This document shows positions 42,422-50,246 of a stretch of DNA of 64,000 nucleotides, piece after piece. How positions within the stretch are numbered: position 1 is the first letter of the stretch; each line of letters opens with the position of its first letter. The translations under genes were made by a program, and so were the position numbers. Source of the stretch: Dermacoccus abyssi (lineage in GTDB: Bacteria > Actinomycetota > Actinomycetes > Actinomycetales > Dermatophilaceae); contig NZ_QWLM01000009.1 of the NCBI RefSeq assembly GCF_003515945.1, forward strand, positions 56,709 to 120,708, written 5' to 3'. Below the pieces are notes generated by a model, which saw only the letters and a program-made list of their open reading frames with translations, did not search any database and was not told the origin of the DNA.

Positions 42422-43972
42422 ATGCCCGAAACCCCCACGCCATCGGCAACCGCAACCGACGAGATCCCCACCCCCGTGCCGCCGTCCGCCACCAGCGACG
42501 AGTTCTCCGAGCACGCGGCCGAGAGCGACGCGGTGAGCGCGCCCGGGGCCCCCGAGCCGGTGGGTGACTACAAGCTCGTGCTGCGCATCCTCACCGTGTC
42601 CACCTTCATCGTCATCCTCAACGAGACGATCATGGTCAACGCGATTCCGCAGCTCATGTCGTCGCTCCACGTCACGGCCCACGCCGCGCAGTGGCTCTCG
42701 ACGGCGTTCATGCTGACGATGGCCGTCGTCATCCCGACGACCGGCTGGATGCTGCAGCGCTTCGAGCGCCGCGCCGTCTTCGCCGCGGCCATGATCTCGT
42801 TCGCTCTGGGCACGTTGCTCGCCGCGATCGCGCCGAACTTCGGGGTCATTCTCCTCGGGCGCATCGTGCAGGCGACGGGTACGGCCATCATGATGCCGCT
42901 GCTCATGACGACGGTCATGACGATCGTGCCGCTCGCCGAGCGCGGCCGCACGATGGGCAACGTCTCGCTCGCCATCTCGGTGGCACCGGCCCTGGGCCCG
43001 ACGACGTCGGGGCTCATCCTCCAGTTCGCCTCGTGGCGTTGGCTGTTCCTCCTCGTGCTGCCGCTCGCCGTCGTGTGCGGCGTCATCGGTTTTCGCCTCA
43101 TGCCGCGCAGCGGATCGCAGGCGGGCGGAACGCTCGACTTCGTCTCGATCCCGTTCGCAGCGGTCGGCTTCGGCGGCCTCATCTACGGCATGAGCCAGTT
43201 CGGCGGGCACACGCCGGGAGCCGAGCCCGTCGTCGACCCGTGGGTGGCCGTCATCGTCGGCGCCGCATGCATCGCCGTGCTCGTGTGGCGCCAGCTGCGC
43301 CTGGCCCGTAACGGCGGCGCGCCCCTCATGGACCTGCGTGCCCTCGCCTCGCCCGGCTTCGGCATCGCGGTCGCCGTCATGTGCATCGCGATGCTCGCGA
43401 TGATGGGCACGATGATCCTGCTGCCGCTGTGGCTGCAGGCCACCCGCGGCCTCAGCGTGCTCGAGGCGGGCCTCGTCATGATGCCCGGTGGGCTCATGAT
43501 GGGTCTGCTCGGCCCGCGTATCGGGCGCCTCTACGACAAGGTCGGGCCGAAGCCCCTCGTCACACCGGGCGCGATGATCGTCGTCGTCGCCACCGCGCTC
43601 GGCGGGCTCGTCGCCCCGCACGCCGAGTGGTGGGTCTACCTGTTCATCCACCCGCTGCTCAGCTTGGGCCTCGCGCTCATGTTCACGCCGCTGTTCACCG
43701 CGGGTCTCGGTTCGCTGCCGGGTCACCTGTACTCGCACGGCTCGTCGATCCTCGGCACCCTGCAGCAGGTGGCCGCCGGCGCCGGAACGGCACTCGCCGT
43801 CACAGTGATGACGTCACGTGCCGAGTCGCTCGCGAAAGCGGGCGAGAACCAGGCCGACGCAGTTTCCGGTGGCGTTTCGCTCGCGATGTGGGTGGCCGCG
43901 GGTATCTGCTGCCTCGCCATCGCGCTTACCTTCTTCGTCAAGAAGCCGGCCGAACCTGCCATGGGGCACTGA
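42422..43972 (+). CDS. DHA2-family MFS drug efflux transporter
   Basis: A 516-residue transporter with a 48-residue Pro/Ala/Glu-rich N-terminal tail and 14 hydrophobic segments. It has ILNETIMVNAIPQLMSSLHV in TM1 (VNxALP-like), WLSTAFMLTMAVVIPTTGWM in TM2, and APALGPTTSGLILQ as motif C in TM5. It belongs to the EmrB/QacA group and is related to, but clearly different from, the 37553 pump. The start is ATG 42422; an upstream ATG lies at 42405 out of frame. Terminated by a good hairpin. Confidence 0.88.
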   Translation: MPETPTPSATATDEIPTPVPPSATSDEFSEHAAESDAVSAPGAPEPVGDYKLVLRILTVSTFIVILNETIMVNAIPQLMSSLHVTAHAAQWLSTAFMLTMAVVIPTTGWMLQRFERRAVFAAAMISFALGTLLAAIAPNFGVILLGRIVQATGTAIMMPLLMTTVMTIVPLAERGRTMGNVSLAISVAPALGPTTSGLILQFASWRWLFLLVLPLAVVCGVIGFRLMPRSGSQAGGTLDFVSIPFAAVGFGGLIYGMSQFGGHTPGAEPVVDPWVAVIVGAACIAVLVWRQLRLARNGGAPLMDLRALASPGFGIAVAVMCIAMLAMMGTMILLPLWLQATRGLSVLEAGLVMMPGGLMMGLLGPRIGRLYDKVGPKPLVTPGAMIVVVATALGGLVAPHAEWWVYLFIHPLLSLGLALMFTPLFTAGLGSLPGHLYSHGSSILGTLQQVAAGAGTALAVTVMTSRAESLAKAGENQADAVSGGVSLAMWVAAGICCLAIALTFFVKKPAEPAMGH

Positions 43973-43990
43973 GCCGAAGCGCTCGCACGA

Positions 43991-44030
43991 GCGGCCCGGA
44001 ACGTCCGTCACGGACGCTCCGGGCCGCTTT
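43991..44030 (+). terminator. Hairpin terminator with T run
   Basis: GCGGCCCGGA-a-CGTCCG and its complement (43991-44007, 44011-44027; one mismatch) are followed by TTT, an intrinsic terminator for the DHA2 pump gene. Confidence 0.85.
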
Positions 44031-44055
44031 CGCGTTCCAGGCCGCAGACGGCTTA

Positions 44056-44070
44056 TTGAGCATTGCTCAA
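44056..44070. promoter_or_regulatory. Operator-like palindrome before acyl-CoA dehydrogenase genes
   Basis: TTGAGCATTGCTCAA is a perfect palindrome about its central T, 64 bp before the start of the acyl-CoA dehydrogenase pair. It has the size of a TetR or MarR site. No regulator is adjacent, so the binding protein would be encoded elsewhere. Confidence 0.5.
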
Positions 44071-44133
44071 CAACGGTGTAGACATGGATGAGGGAAGGTT
44101 CGCCTTTCGCCTCGAACACACCAGGGAGTCACC

Positions 44134-45297
44134 GTGGAGCGAAAACTGAGCGAGGAAGACGTCGCGCTGCAGAACGAATTGCGCGTGTTCTTCGAGAACG
44201 AGGTGCCGGACCACCTCAAGAACAGCTACATGAAGGACGGAGAAGCCGTCCCCGAGATCCTGCGTGAATCGCAGAAGTTCCTTGACGAGCACAACCTCGC
44301 CGCCCCACAGTGGCCCGAAGAGTGGGGTGGCCGCGGCTGGGACGAGCTGCAACTGCACATCTACCGCTCCGAGCTGCAGCGCGCCGGGCTGCCGAGCCCG
44401 CTGCCGTTCAACATCAACATGGTCGGGCCGGTCATCGCGGCGTTCGGCTCCCAGGAGCTGAAGGAGCGTTTCCTCCCGAAGACGAAGAGCCTCGAGATCT
44501 GGTGGTCCCAGGGCTTCTCCGAGCCGGACTCGGGTTCCGACCTCGCGTCGCTGCGCACCACGGCGGTGCGAGAGGGTGACGAGTGGGTCGTCAACGGTCA
44601 GAAGACGTGGACGACGCTCGGGCAGTACGGCGACTGGATCTTCACGCTCGTGCGCACCGACCCGAAGGCCGACAAGCCGCAGAAGGGCATCTCGTTCCTG
44701 CTCATCGACATGAAGAGCGAGGGCCTGACGGTCCGTCCGATCAAGCTGATCGACGGCGGCGTCGAGGTCAACGAGGTGTTCTTCGACAACGTGCGCGTGC
44801 CCGCCGACCAGCTCGTCGGCCAGGAGAACAAGGGCTGGGACTACGCGAAGTTCCTCCTCGGAAACGAGCGCACGTCCGCCGCGCCCGTCGGCTCGATCAA
44901 GGCCGCTCTCGCCCAGGCGAAGCAGCACGCCCGCGAGACCCGCTCGCCGAACGGCACCGCCCTCGACGACCCGCTGCTCGCCGCACGCTTCGCCGAACTC
45001 GAGGCCGAGGTCATGGCCCTGGAGCTGACGGTGCTGCGCGTCGCCGGCGACTCGCGTGACGGCCGGCCCGACCCGGCGTCGTCCATCCTCAAGCTGCGCG
45101 GAAGCGAACTGCAGCAGGAGGTCTTCGAGCTCATGGTCGACGTCGCCGGCGTCGAAGCGCTCACCTGGCACACGGGTGATTGGGGTGGAGAGACGCTGCC
45201 GCGCTACCTCAACTTCCGCAAGGCCTCGATCTACTCGGGATCGAACGAGGTCCAGCGCAACATCATCTCCGGCGGCATTCTCGGACTGAGGGGCTGA
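44134..45297 (+). CDS. Acyl-CoA dehydrogenase, large-type subunit
   Basis: A 387-residue flavoprotein starting at GTG 44134. FAD-binding block is WWSQGFSEPDSGSDLASL, then VNGQKTWTTLGQYGDWIFTLVRT. The C-terminal block IYSGSNEVQRNIISGGIL matches actinobacterial FadE proteins; the Glu of the classical YEGT motif is Ser here (IYSGS), so the catalytic base, if any, is elsewhere, perhaps in GNERT near residue 248. It lies 3 bp before a second, shorter acyl-CoA dehydrogenase, the layout of alpha2beta2 heteromers such as FadE28/29 or PimC/PimD. Substrate unknown. Confidence 0.87.
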   Translation: MERKLSEEDVALQNELRVFFENEVPDHLKNSYMKDGEAVPEILRESQKFLDEHNLAAPQWPEEWGGRGWDELQLHIYRSELQRAGLPSPLPFNINMVGPVIAAFGSQELKERFLPKTKSLEIWWSQGFSEPDSGSDLASLRTTAVREGDEWVVNGQKTWTTLGQYGDWIFTLVRTDPKADKPQKGISFLLIDMKSEGLTVRPIKLIDGGVEVNEVFFDNVRVPADQLVGQENKGWDYAKFLLGNERTSAAPVGSIKAALAQAKQHARETRSPNGTALDDPLLAARFAELEAEVMALELTVLRVAGDSRDGRPDPASSILKLRGSELQQEVFELMVDVAGVEALTWHTGDWGGETLPRYLNFRKASIYSGSNEVQRNIISGGILGLRG

Positions 45298-45300
45298 CTC

Positions 45301-46356
45301 ATGGATTTCAAGCCGAACGAAGAACAGCGCGCGCTGGCCTCGGCCGTGCGCGACATGGCCTCGAGCCTCACGCCGAAGGACGACGGCAACGGCGCCCCCA
45401 CGGGCCCGCAGCCGTTTGACCCCACCGGGTGGTCGCGCATGGCGGAGATGGGCCTGCTCGGCCTGCCGTTCAGCGAGGACGCAGGCGGTTTCGGCGCCTC
45501 GTCGATCGAGGTCGCTCTCGCCGCTTCGGAGCTGGGCAAGGCTCGAGTCGCTTTGCCTTACGCCGACGCCATGGCTGCGGCTGCTGCGCTCGACGCCGCG
45601 GGGAGCGACCTGCTGGCCGACGTCATCGGCGGCGAGAAGGTCGCACTCACCGCCTTCGGTGAGAAGGGCGGCGTCTGGGCGCCCGATCAGCCGACGCGCA
45701 CGGCGACGGGCTCGGGTGACGGCGTCACGCTGAGCGGCGTCGGCGTCGGCAACACCGATCTCAGCGAGGCACATGCGGTCGTCACGACCGCGCTGGCTGA
45801 CGGCGAACTCGGCGTCTACCTCGTGGAGGCGCCTTCGGTCGACCGGGCCGTCGCGACGTTCGACGGCGCCTCAGCCGTTCGCCTCGGCGGTCGCGAGGTA
45901 CTCGACGCCGCACTGGCGCTGGGGAACGTCGCTCAGTCGGGCGAGGCGATCGGCGCGATGGAAGCCGCCCTCGGCATGACGGTGGAGTACCTCAAGACGC
46001 GCAAGCAGTTCGGGGTGCCGCTCATGACGTTCCAGGCGCTGACGCAGCGCGCGGCCGACATGTACGTCGGCGTCGAGCTGACGCGCAGCGCCGTGCTGTT
46101 CGCCGCCATGGCGCTGGCCGAGGAGGTCGACGTCGACGCGGTCTCCCGCGCGAAGTACCTCGTGGGTACCTACGGGCGTCTCATCGGCCAGGAGGCCATC
46201 CAGTTGCACGGCGGCATCGGCATGACGGCCGAGTACGCAGTCGGTCACTACACGTCACGCCTCGCATCGATCGAGCGCACCTTCGGTGACACCCGCTACC
46301 ACCTCGCACGTCTCGCGCAGGGCGTGGGCGACCACGAGTCGGTCGACGTCATCTGA
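45301..46356 (+). CDS. Acyl-CoA dehydrogenase, small-type subunit
   Basis: A 351-residue protein, shorter than typical acyl-CoA dehydrogenases (about 380). It has LGLPFSEDAGGFGASSIEVALAASELG, weaker FAD contacts in the middle, EYLKTRKQFGVPLMTFQALTQRAADMY, and QLHGGIGMTAEYAVGHYTSRL near the end. The pair with the preceding gene suggests one heteromeric enzyme. It ends two bases before a perfect parS-like palindrome and a terminator. Confidence 0.87.
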   Translation: MDFKPNEEQRALASAVRDMASSLTPKDDGNGAPTGPQPFDPTGWSRMAEMGLLGLPFSEDAGGFGASSIEVALAASELGKARVALPYADAMAAAAALDAAGSDLLADVIGGEKVALTAFGEKGGVWAPDQPTRTATGSGDGVTLSGVGVGNTDLSEAHAVVTTALADGELGVYLVEAPSVDRAVATFDGASAVRLGGREVLDAALALGNVAQSGEAIGAMEAALGMTVEYLKTRKQFGVPLMTFQALTQRAADMYVGVELTRSAVLFAAMALAEEVDVDAVSRAKYLVGTYGRLIGQEAIQLHGGIGMTAEYAVGHYTSRLASIERTFGDTRYHLARLAQGVGDHESVDVI

Positions 46357-46357
46357 C

Positions 46358-46371
46358 GTTTCACGTGAAAC
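46358..46371. promoter_or_regulatory. Perfect parS (ParB-binding) palindrome
   Basis: GTTTCACGTGAAAC is identical to the 14-bp actinobacterial parS core; the flanking C and G extend it to a 16-bp palindrome. It lies immediately after the acyl-CoA dehydrogenase stop and shares its last bases with a terminator stem. In most bacteria such sites cluster near oriC, so the window may be ori-proximal. Binding not tested. Confidence 0.75.
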
Positions 46372-46402
46372 GGTCCGCACCGGTTCGGTGCGGACCGTTT
46401 TT
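46368..46402. terminator. Intrinsic hairpin terminator
   Basis: AAACGGTCCGCACC (46368-46381) and complement (46387-46400) pair perfectly around GGTTC and end in a run of five T. It serves the acyl-CoA dehydrogenase genes and, by symmetry, the convergent DadA-like gene. Confidence 0.9.
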
Positions 46403-46424
46403 CGCGTTCGGCTGTCCGGAGTGG

Positions 46425-47696
46425 TCAGCGCAGCGGGTCGAGCGGACGCAGTTCGTCGGCAACGCGTCCGGTGACGATCTGTTCGGCGAGAAGTTCGCCT
46501 GATAGCGGGCCGAGCGTGATACCCCACATGCCGTGCCCGCCGTTGACGTAGACGCCCGGCACCCGGGTCGCTCCGACAAGCGGCAGGCCGTCGAGCGGCA
46601 CGGGCCGGTTGCCGCACCACAGGTCGTCGCGCGCCTCCCAGTCGACGCCGGTGAGCAGGTCGCGGCCACTGCGGGCTATGGCGTCGGCGCGGCCCACGTG
46701 GAGCGGGTCGTCCGTGTCGCAGAACTCCATCGTGCCGCCGACACGCAGGCCGTCGTCGATCGGCGTGCACGCGATGCGCTCGTACGGGAAGTAGATGGGG
46801 TGAGCGACCGGGCGAGCTGCCGGGTCGGTGATGGGCAGCTTGAAGCTGTACCCGCGTCCGGCGCGCACGGGAACCTTCACACCGAAGCCCGCCGTCAGCT
46901 CGGGGAGCCACGCGCCCGTGGCGACCACAACGACGTCAGCAGTGAACGGCTCACCCGCGGTCAGGTCGACGCGCACGCCTTCGCGCACGTGCTGGAAAGC
47001 GCGCACGTTGGCGCCCGTGATGACACGCCCGCCACGGGCGGTGACGGCGTCCGCCACAGCTTGGGCGTAATCGCCGGGGTTGATGAAGCGCTGCCCGCGA
47101 ATGCTCACCGCGCGCTGGACGTGCTCGCTGATGATCGGCACCGTGCGGCGCAGGACGTCAGGGCTCGTCTCTTCCGTCTCGAGGTCGAGCCCGGCGCCGC
47201 GGATCATGTCGAACTCGTGCTCGAGGCCCGCGGCGTCATCCGGGTTCTTGAAGGCGGCGACGATCGGCGCCTCGTGCGGGGTCGCCTGCACACCACCGCG
47301 TTCGAGGGCGGCGTAGGCGCCGATGGCGCGCTGGTTGAGTGGCACGAAGGTGGCCATCGTCCGCTTCCACTGACCCGTCGTGCATCGGCGCGCGAAGCCG
47401 AGGAGAAAGCGAGCGAGCGACGGATCCGGCTTGAACGGGACGTAGAGCGGCGAGTCTGGATCAAGCAGCGACTTGAGGCCGTAGTTGAGCACCGACGGGT
47501 CGGAAAGCGGCACACACAGGCCCGGGGAGATCCAGCCGGCGTTGCCCCACGAACTGCCGGCGGCCACCCCGGAGCGATCGAGGACGGTGACCTCGACACC
47601 GTGTTCCTGAAGGTGCCACGCCGTGGCCAGGCCCACCATGCCAGCGCCGACGACGACGGCGCTCTCGACCGGTCGGTGTGCGGATTCCGTTGCCAA
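46425..47696 (-). CDS. D-amino acid dehydrogenase-like FAD oxidoreductase
   Basis: A 423-residue DAO-family flavoprotein. FAD motif: VVVGAGMVGLATAWHLQEHGVEVTVLDR (GAGMVG), then GSSWGNAGWISPGLCVPLSDP, typical of DadA, and VVVATGAWLPEL. The end has GHGMWGITLGPLSGELLAE. DadA oxidises D-amino acids (D-Ala) to keto acids with electron transfer to quinones. I prefer TTG 47696: GGGGAG lies nine bases upstream, whereas the TTG at 47705 directly touches that site. No racemase gene adjoins it. Confidence 0.85.
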   Translation of the reverse strand: MATESAHRPVESAVVVGAGMVGLATAWHLQEHGVEVTVLDRSGVAAGSSWGNAGWISPGLCVPLSDPSVLNYGLKSLLDPDSPLYVPFKPDPSLARFLLGFARRCTTGQWKRTMATFVPLNQRAIGAYAALERGGVQATPHEAPIVAAFKNPDDAAGLEHEFDMIRGAGLDLETEETSPDVLRRTVPIISEHVQRAVSIRGQRFINPGDYAQAVADAVTARGGRVITGANVRAFQHVREGVRVDLTAGEPFTADVVVVATGAWLPELTAGFGVKVPVRAGRGYSFKLPITDPAARPVAHPIYFPYERIACTPIDDGLRVGGTMEFCDTDDPLHVGRADAIARSGRDLLTGVDWEARDDLWCGNRPVPLDGLPLVGATRVPGVYVNGGHGMWGITLGPLSGELLAEQIVTGRVADELRPLDPLR

Positions 47697-47920
47697 CTGA
47701 GCCAACTCCCCTTGTTGTCGAAGCTGTTGGTCGACGCCTCATGGGTGTGTGTGCGTGACGTCCGGAGGTCACTCGCGTGCTCGAGCGACCTCTTCAGGCC
47801 ATGGTGCCGCCCACGGAGCACCTACCGTTCAGTACGGAGGGATCGGGTGGCTTCCACCGCAGGATCGAACCCCGCAGGGTGGGGCGCTCGCCGGTGTTAC
47901 GCCGCCATCGGCGTGCCACC

Positions 47921-48151
47921 ATGACGAGCATGCGCAGACCGACCGGGTCGACCGGACGCAAGCCGAATTCCGTCTGGATCGTCCAGCACGACGAGTCCCC
48001 TCACAACACCGTGCTCGGGGTTTTCGCCACCGCGGACGAGGCGGACGCGTACTCCGACGAGGTCCTCGTGGACTACCCGAACGGGGTCATCACCACCGAG
48101 TTCCCCATCGGGTACCGCTACACGGGCGGCACAGTGCGCTACTCGCGCTGA
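47921..48151 (+). CDS. Small protein, unknown function
   Basis: A 76-residue protein from ATG 47921. It has a basic N-terminus (MTSMRRPTGSTGRKPNS) then a predicted alpha/beta core: VWIVQHDESPHNTVLGVFATADEADAYSDEVL and GYRYTGGTVRYSR (quoted in parts). VFATADEADAYSDEV resembles helical segments of small SPOR-like or DUF proteins, but I do not recognise a family. It is divergent from the DadA-like gene and ends next to the asparagine synthetase remnant. Confidence 0.5.
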   Translation: MTSMRRPTGSTGRKPNSVWIVQHDESPHNTVLGVFATADEADAYSDEVLVDYPNGVITTEFPIGYRYTGGTVRYSR

Positions 48152-48180
48152 GCCTGGCGCTTCGCACCACGCGCCACGCG

Positions 48181-48780
48181 TCACGCCGTCGCGAACCGGC
48201 CCAGGACGTGCGAGTTCACGCCGGCGAGGCGTGTCGCGAACATCCGCTGGTAGGCGAGTTCTTCGCGGGTGCGCGGCGCGGGCGGGCCGGCGACGCCTTC
48301 GTCGGCCCAGTCGTCCTCGGGCACGAGGTGGGCCGCGCGTTCGGTCATGACGTCGGCAGTGCCGCTGCCGTCGCCGAACTGCTCCTTTGGCCTCCACAGC
48401 AGATCGTCGGGGAGCCAGCCGGTGAATGCCTCGCGCAGCAGCGCCTTCTCCTGGCCGAGCTCGCCGGGCAGGCGCCACTCGATCGGAATGCAGCCCGCGA
48501 GGTCGACGAGGTCGCGGTCGAGGAAGGGCACCCGCGCTTCGAGTCCACGCGCCATCGTCACGCGGTCGCAGCGCTGGAGGTTGAGGTTGTGCAGGCCGCT
48601 GATGCCGCGACGCAGTTCGTCGGCGAGGTCGCGGGCCTCGTCGATGTCGCGGTAGTGCGCGTAGCCGGCGAACAGTTCGTCGGCGCCCTCGCCGGTGAGC
48701 ACGACCTTGACGGTCTCGGCGGTCGTCTCCGCGAGGAGGTAGTTGGGCACGGCGCTGCGCACGAGGGACGGCTCGTAGCC
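48181..48780 (-). pseudogene. Asparagine synthetase (glutamine-hydrolysing), C-terminal remnant
   Basis: About 195 residues of the AsnB synthetase domain remain: SLVRSAVPNYLLAETTAE, the ATP pyrophosphatase segment VKVVLTGEGADELFAGY, RGLEARVPFLDRDLVDL, and KALLREAFTGWLPDDLLWRPKEQF. All family similarity stops abruptly at GYEPS, about 48780. The N-terminal glutaminase domain and the first half of the synthetase domain (some 400 residues) are missing, and the sequence upstream belongs to unrelated genes. This is the left edge of an insertion or rearrangement. Confidence 0.85.
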
Positions 48781-48830
48781 TCGTTCAGGACGGGATCAGC
48801 AGCTCCGTCCTGGATTGGCACGTGCGGTGA

Positions 48831-48868
48831 ATCGGCTCCACAGCCGCGGCCACGGCTGTGGAGCCGAT
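48831..48868 (-). terminator. Hairpin terminator after ABM gene
   Basis: Perfect 16-bp arms (48831-48846 and 48853-48868; ATCGGCTCCACAGCCG) with a 6-base loop, just downstream of the minus-strand monooxygenase stop. Confidence 0.85.
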
Positions 48869-48904
48869 CGGGGCCGCACCCCGATGTCAATCGACGCTGA
48901 TGCT

Positions 48905-49216
48905 CTAGGCGGTCTCGCCGGGCAGCTTGTACGCGATCACGTCGACGTTCTGGATGCTCGGCTCGGTGCTGAACAGATCAGCTCCCTGCGCAGCGAGTGC
49001 CTGCCCGACGCCACCCGAGAGGTGGGTCTGGCGGGCCTCGTCGTCGGGGAACACGTCGAAGATCCCGAAGGTCGATGCGTCGAACTGCAGGGCGAACCAG
49101 GCCTGCGTCCCCTCCTCCTGCTCGACGATGGGGCGGGCGCTGCGGAGGAAGTCCGCGACGTCCTGCTCCTTCCCCGGCTTGGCGTGAACGACGACCGACA
49201 ATGCAACGTTGACCAT
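48905..49216 (-). CDS. Antibiotic biosynthesis monooxygenase (ABM) domain protein
   Basis: A 103-residue dimeric ferredoxin-like-fold protein. It has the ABM pattern LSVVVHAKPGKEQDVADFLRSA, EEGTQAWFALQFDASTFGIFDVFPDDEARQTHLSG (key parts TQAWFALQ and FGIFDVFPDDEARQTHL) and a final strand VIAYKLP. Members include quinol and haem-degrading monooxygenases; substrate here unknown. AGTGAGGAAAAC precedes ATG 49216. The PfpI-like gene lies 7 bp upstream, so they form an operon. Confidence 0.87.
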   Translation of the reverse strand: MVNVALSVVVHAKPGKEQDVADFLRSARPIVEQEEGTQAWFALQFDASTFGIFDVFPDDEARQTHLSGGVGQALAAQGADLFSTEPSIQNVDVIAYKLPGETA

Positions 49217-49223
49217 GTTTTCC

Positions 49224-49772
49224 TCACTTCTCCTGGCTGAACAGCTCGACCATCGCGGCGTTGAAGGCCGGGAGATCCTCGGGCGAGCGGCTGGTGATCA
49301 GGTTCCCGTCGCGCGCCACCTCTTCGTCGACGACGTTCGCTCCGGCATTGCGCAGGTCGGTGCGGATGCTCGGGTACGAGGTCAGCGTCCGACCCTTCGC
49401 GACACCGGCCTCGACCAGCGTCCACGGTCCGTGGCAGATCGCGGCGACCGGCTTGTCGGCGACCATGATGTCGCGCACGAATCCGACGGCGTCGGCGTCC
49501 ATGCGCAGCTGATCGGGGTTGACCGTGCCGCCGGGAAGCAGCAGGGCGTCGTACTCGTCGGCCGAGGCGGACTTCACCAGGGCGTCGACCGAGAACGTTC
49601 CGGCCTCGTCCAGGTCGTTCTCGCGGGCCTTGATCTCGCCATCGTGCAGCGAGAGCAGCACGGTCGTGGCCCCGGCGTCCTGAAGCGCCTGTCGCGGCTG
49701 CTCGAGCTCCACGCGCTCGACGCCGTCCGCGGCCAGGATCGCGATCCGCTTGCCATGCAATTCGTCTGCCAT
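49224..49772 (-). CDS. PfpI/DJ-1 type 1 glutamine amidotransferase-fold protein
   Basis: A 182-residue PfpI-family protein. The nucleophile elbow is AAICHGPWTLVEAG (Cys113-His114); the oxyanion-loop motif is LLLPGGTVNPDQLR; LTSYPSIRTDLRNAGANVVDEEVARDGNLITSRSPEDLPAF (key parts SYPSIRTDLRNAG and ITSRSPEDLPAF) is the PfpI C-terminal signature. It is distinct from the Hsp31-like protein at 28151. It probably acts as a deglycase or stress chaperone. GGAGCAGAAC precedes ATG 49772. Operon with the ABM gene. Confidence 0.9.
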   Translation of the reverse strand: MADELHGKRIAILAADGVERVELEQPRQALQDAGATTVLLSLHDGEIKARENDLDEAGTFSVDALVKSASADEYDALLLPGGTVNPDQLRMDADAVGFVRDIMVADKPVAAICHGPWTLVEAGVAKGRTLTSYPSIRTDLRNAGANVVDEEVARDGNLITSRSPEDLPAFNAAMVELFSQEK

Positions 49773-50246
49773 GTTCTGCTCCGTTCTGCGAGAGATGACG
49801 GCTCGCCCGTGGGGGCGAGCCGCACGCCGTCCGTACCGGGCGGCGTGGTTCGGGTGCAGGACGACTCGGGTGCAGTCGTCGTTGCGCTCATCGAGGTACC
49901 GGCAGGTGATGGCTGCCGATTCTCGGGCCGGGTGGTGGGGGACGGAGAAGAACCTTCGGCCCGGAGGTCGTCGCTGACGTTCCGCCATCGACGGTGGGGC
50001 TTCTTCACCGGGCCTGGCCGAATGTGAGCGTCTGGCCCGTCAGCCAGTGCAGACCTCGTACGTCAGCGACGGGGCGCCCGTGGCCATCTCATCCGGGACG
50101 CCGGGACGTCGGGGCACGAGGACGTCGACGACGCCGCAGGACGTCCGGTCAGCGTCGTTCGAGGGTCGCCGATCAGGCGACGCAGCCTGTTCGTCCGATG
50201 CGCTCCCTGCGACGAGGTCATCGACCCCGTCGCAGCCGTCCGACGC
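49773..50246. other. Gene-poor interval
   Basis: This 474-bp stretch inside the island has no reading frame with a recognisable product or ribosome-binding site. It contains a short hairpin GGCTCGCCC..GGGCGAGCC at 49799-49821. It must hold the promoter of the PfpI/ABM operon and the end of the UvrA-like transcript. Confidence 0.5.

Noticed and set aside
49799..49988. Upstream extension of the PfpI-like protein to 49988
   Set aside because: The added residues are Arg/His/Pro-rich without family similarity; ATG 49772 has a good ribosome-binding site and begins the domain.
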